From the NCBI GenBank assembly GCA_963808705.1, contig CAWEHB010000010.1, positions 68,262-132,261 on the forward strand: DNA of 64,000 nucleotides, in the 5' to 3' direction. Each line of letters starts with the position of its first letter. The stretch's first letter is position 1. Below the pieces are notes generated by a model. The model saw only the letters and a list, made by a program, of their open reading frames with translations. It searched no databases and was not told where the DNA came from. Source of the stretch: JASHPR01 sp963808705 (lineage in GTDB: Bacteria > Actinomycetota > Actinomycetes > Streptosporangiales > Streptosporangiaceae). Made by a program: the position numbers and the translations under genes. Below, piece after piece: positions 63,501 through 64,000 of this stretch.

Positions 63501-64000
63501 GCCGCCAGCCCCGCCGGCAAACCCGTCTTGGCCTGGCACTTCGACCAGGACACGATCGACGCCGAAGCCGCCGCGGACGGCTGGTACGCGCTGCTGACCA
63601 ACCTGGACCCCGGCCCGGCCGGCCCGGCCGAGGTCTTCCGCCGCTACAAAGGCCAGCACGTCGTCGAACGCCGCTACGGCGAGTTCAAAGGCCCCCTCGC
63701 CGTCGCCCCCATCTTCCTGGAACTCAACCGGCGCATCACCGCCCTGATCACCGTGATCTGCCTGGCCCTGCTGATCTTCTGCCTGGCCGAGCGGCAGGTC
63801 CGCCAGGCGCTAGCCCCGCACAGCGGGATGATGACCGGCCTGCCCGGCTACGGTCCCGCCCCCGCCCGACCCACCGGCAAGACCATCTTCCGCGCCCTGG
63901 CCGACCTGCGCCTGATCCCTGCCCACGACGGCAACCCCGCCACCATCCCCAAACCCGCCGGCGTCCAAGCCCGGCTCCTCGACCTCCTCAAGACCGACAT
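63501..64000 (+). pseudogene. IS1634-family transposase, 3' part, running off the window end
   Basis: An open frame without a start reads KPVLAWHFDQDTIDAEAAAD, GWYALLTNLDPG, EVFRRYKGQHVVERRYGEFKG and ITALITVICLALLIFCLAE. This is the C-terminal half of an IS1634 (IS4-superfamily) transposase. The 5' half is missing or replaced upstream of ~63500. The 3' end lies beyond base 64000. Confidence 0.75.

Overview
The window is high-GC actinobacterial DNA. The evidence is lineage-restricted gene families (DUF3145, DUF3052, DUF1918, FasR/PucR-type regulator, F420/deazaflavin-dependent reductase, single-chain AceE), frequent GTG/TTG starts, GGAGG-type ribosome sites and ATGA/GTGA gene overlaps. The arrangement fasR-fabD-fabH-acpP-fabF near DUF3145, with aceE, DUF3052 and a peroxiredoxin further on, resembles Streptomyces-type chromosomes. 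Genus is not resolved.

Layout. (1) 0.4-5 kb: a cyclase/NB-ARC/TPR regulator, then a decayed fragment of a conjugative element (replication-relaxation-like gene plus an ATPase cut off at its Walker A motif). (2) 5.1-14 kb: core fatty-acid region on the minus strand: FasR-like regulator, FabD with an unusual biotinyl-like tail, FabH, ACP, FabF, acyl-CoA carboxylase beta chain and a deazaflavin oxidoreductase, with DUF3145 and a nucleoside hydrolase on the plus strand. (3) 14-26.5 kb: an IclR regulator diverging from a dense plus-strand operon that reads as a vitamin B6 degradation pathway: 4-pyridoxolactonase, a heme-oxygenase-like di-metal protein, an alpha/beta hydrolase, an AbrB-like small protein, a second ligand-poor heme-oxygenase-like protein, a class II aldolase-type decarboxylase, an HAD-type dehydrogenase, pyridoxamine-pyruvate aminotransferase, pyridoxal 4-dehydrogenase, an NCS1 permease, a zinc alcohol dehydrogenase and EtfB/EtfA. 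The flavin ring-opening monooxygenase and the flavin 4-pyridoxate dehydrogenase of the Mesorhizobium loti pathway are absent here. The heme-oxygenase-like pair and the zinc dehydrogenase/ETF sit where those steps would be, which makes this the most interesting locus. (4) 26.5-37.6 kb: housekeeping and conserved hypotheticals (Nudix, LigD-type polymerase, sterol-desaturase-like protein, LLM oxidoreductase, AceE, DUF1918, a frameshifted YjbQ, DUF3052, AhpE-like peroxiredoxin, zinc-ribbon protein). (5) 37.6-58.9 kb: a genomic island at an intact tRNA-Val(TAC), with a truncated tyrosine integrase beside the tRNA and two further partial copies of the tRNA 3' half at 56.44 and 58.84 kb. That pattern indicates tandem accretion of related integrative elements. 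The island holds two ~1.2 kb insertion sequences, three toxin-antitoxin modules, a secreted sedolisin with IPT domains, a GT39-like glycosyltransferase and many cut-off genes. (6) 58.9-64 kb: an MFS exporter, an Ohr/OsmC peroxidase, broken genes and IS debris, ending inside an IS1634-type transposase.

Inferred working of region 3: the permease brings in B6 vitamers. PPAT and the SDR make pyridoxal and 4-pyridoxolactone, and the lactonase gives 4-pyridoxate. The dehydrogenases and the decarboxylase then give 3-hydroxy-2-methylpyridine-5-carboxylate. A non-flavin oxygenase may open the ring, and the alpha/beta hydrolase would split the acyclic product. Assignments rest on motif reading and remembered family features. 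No database search was run.
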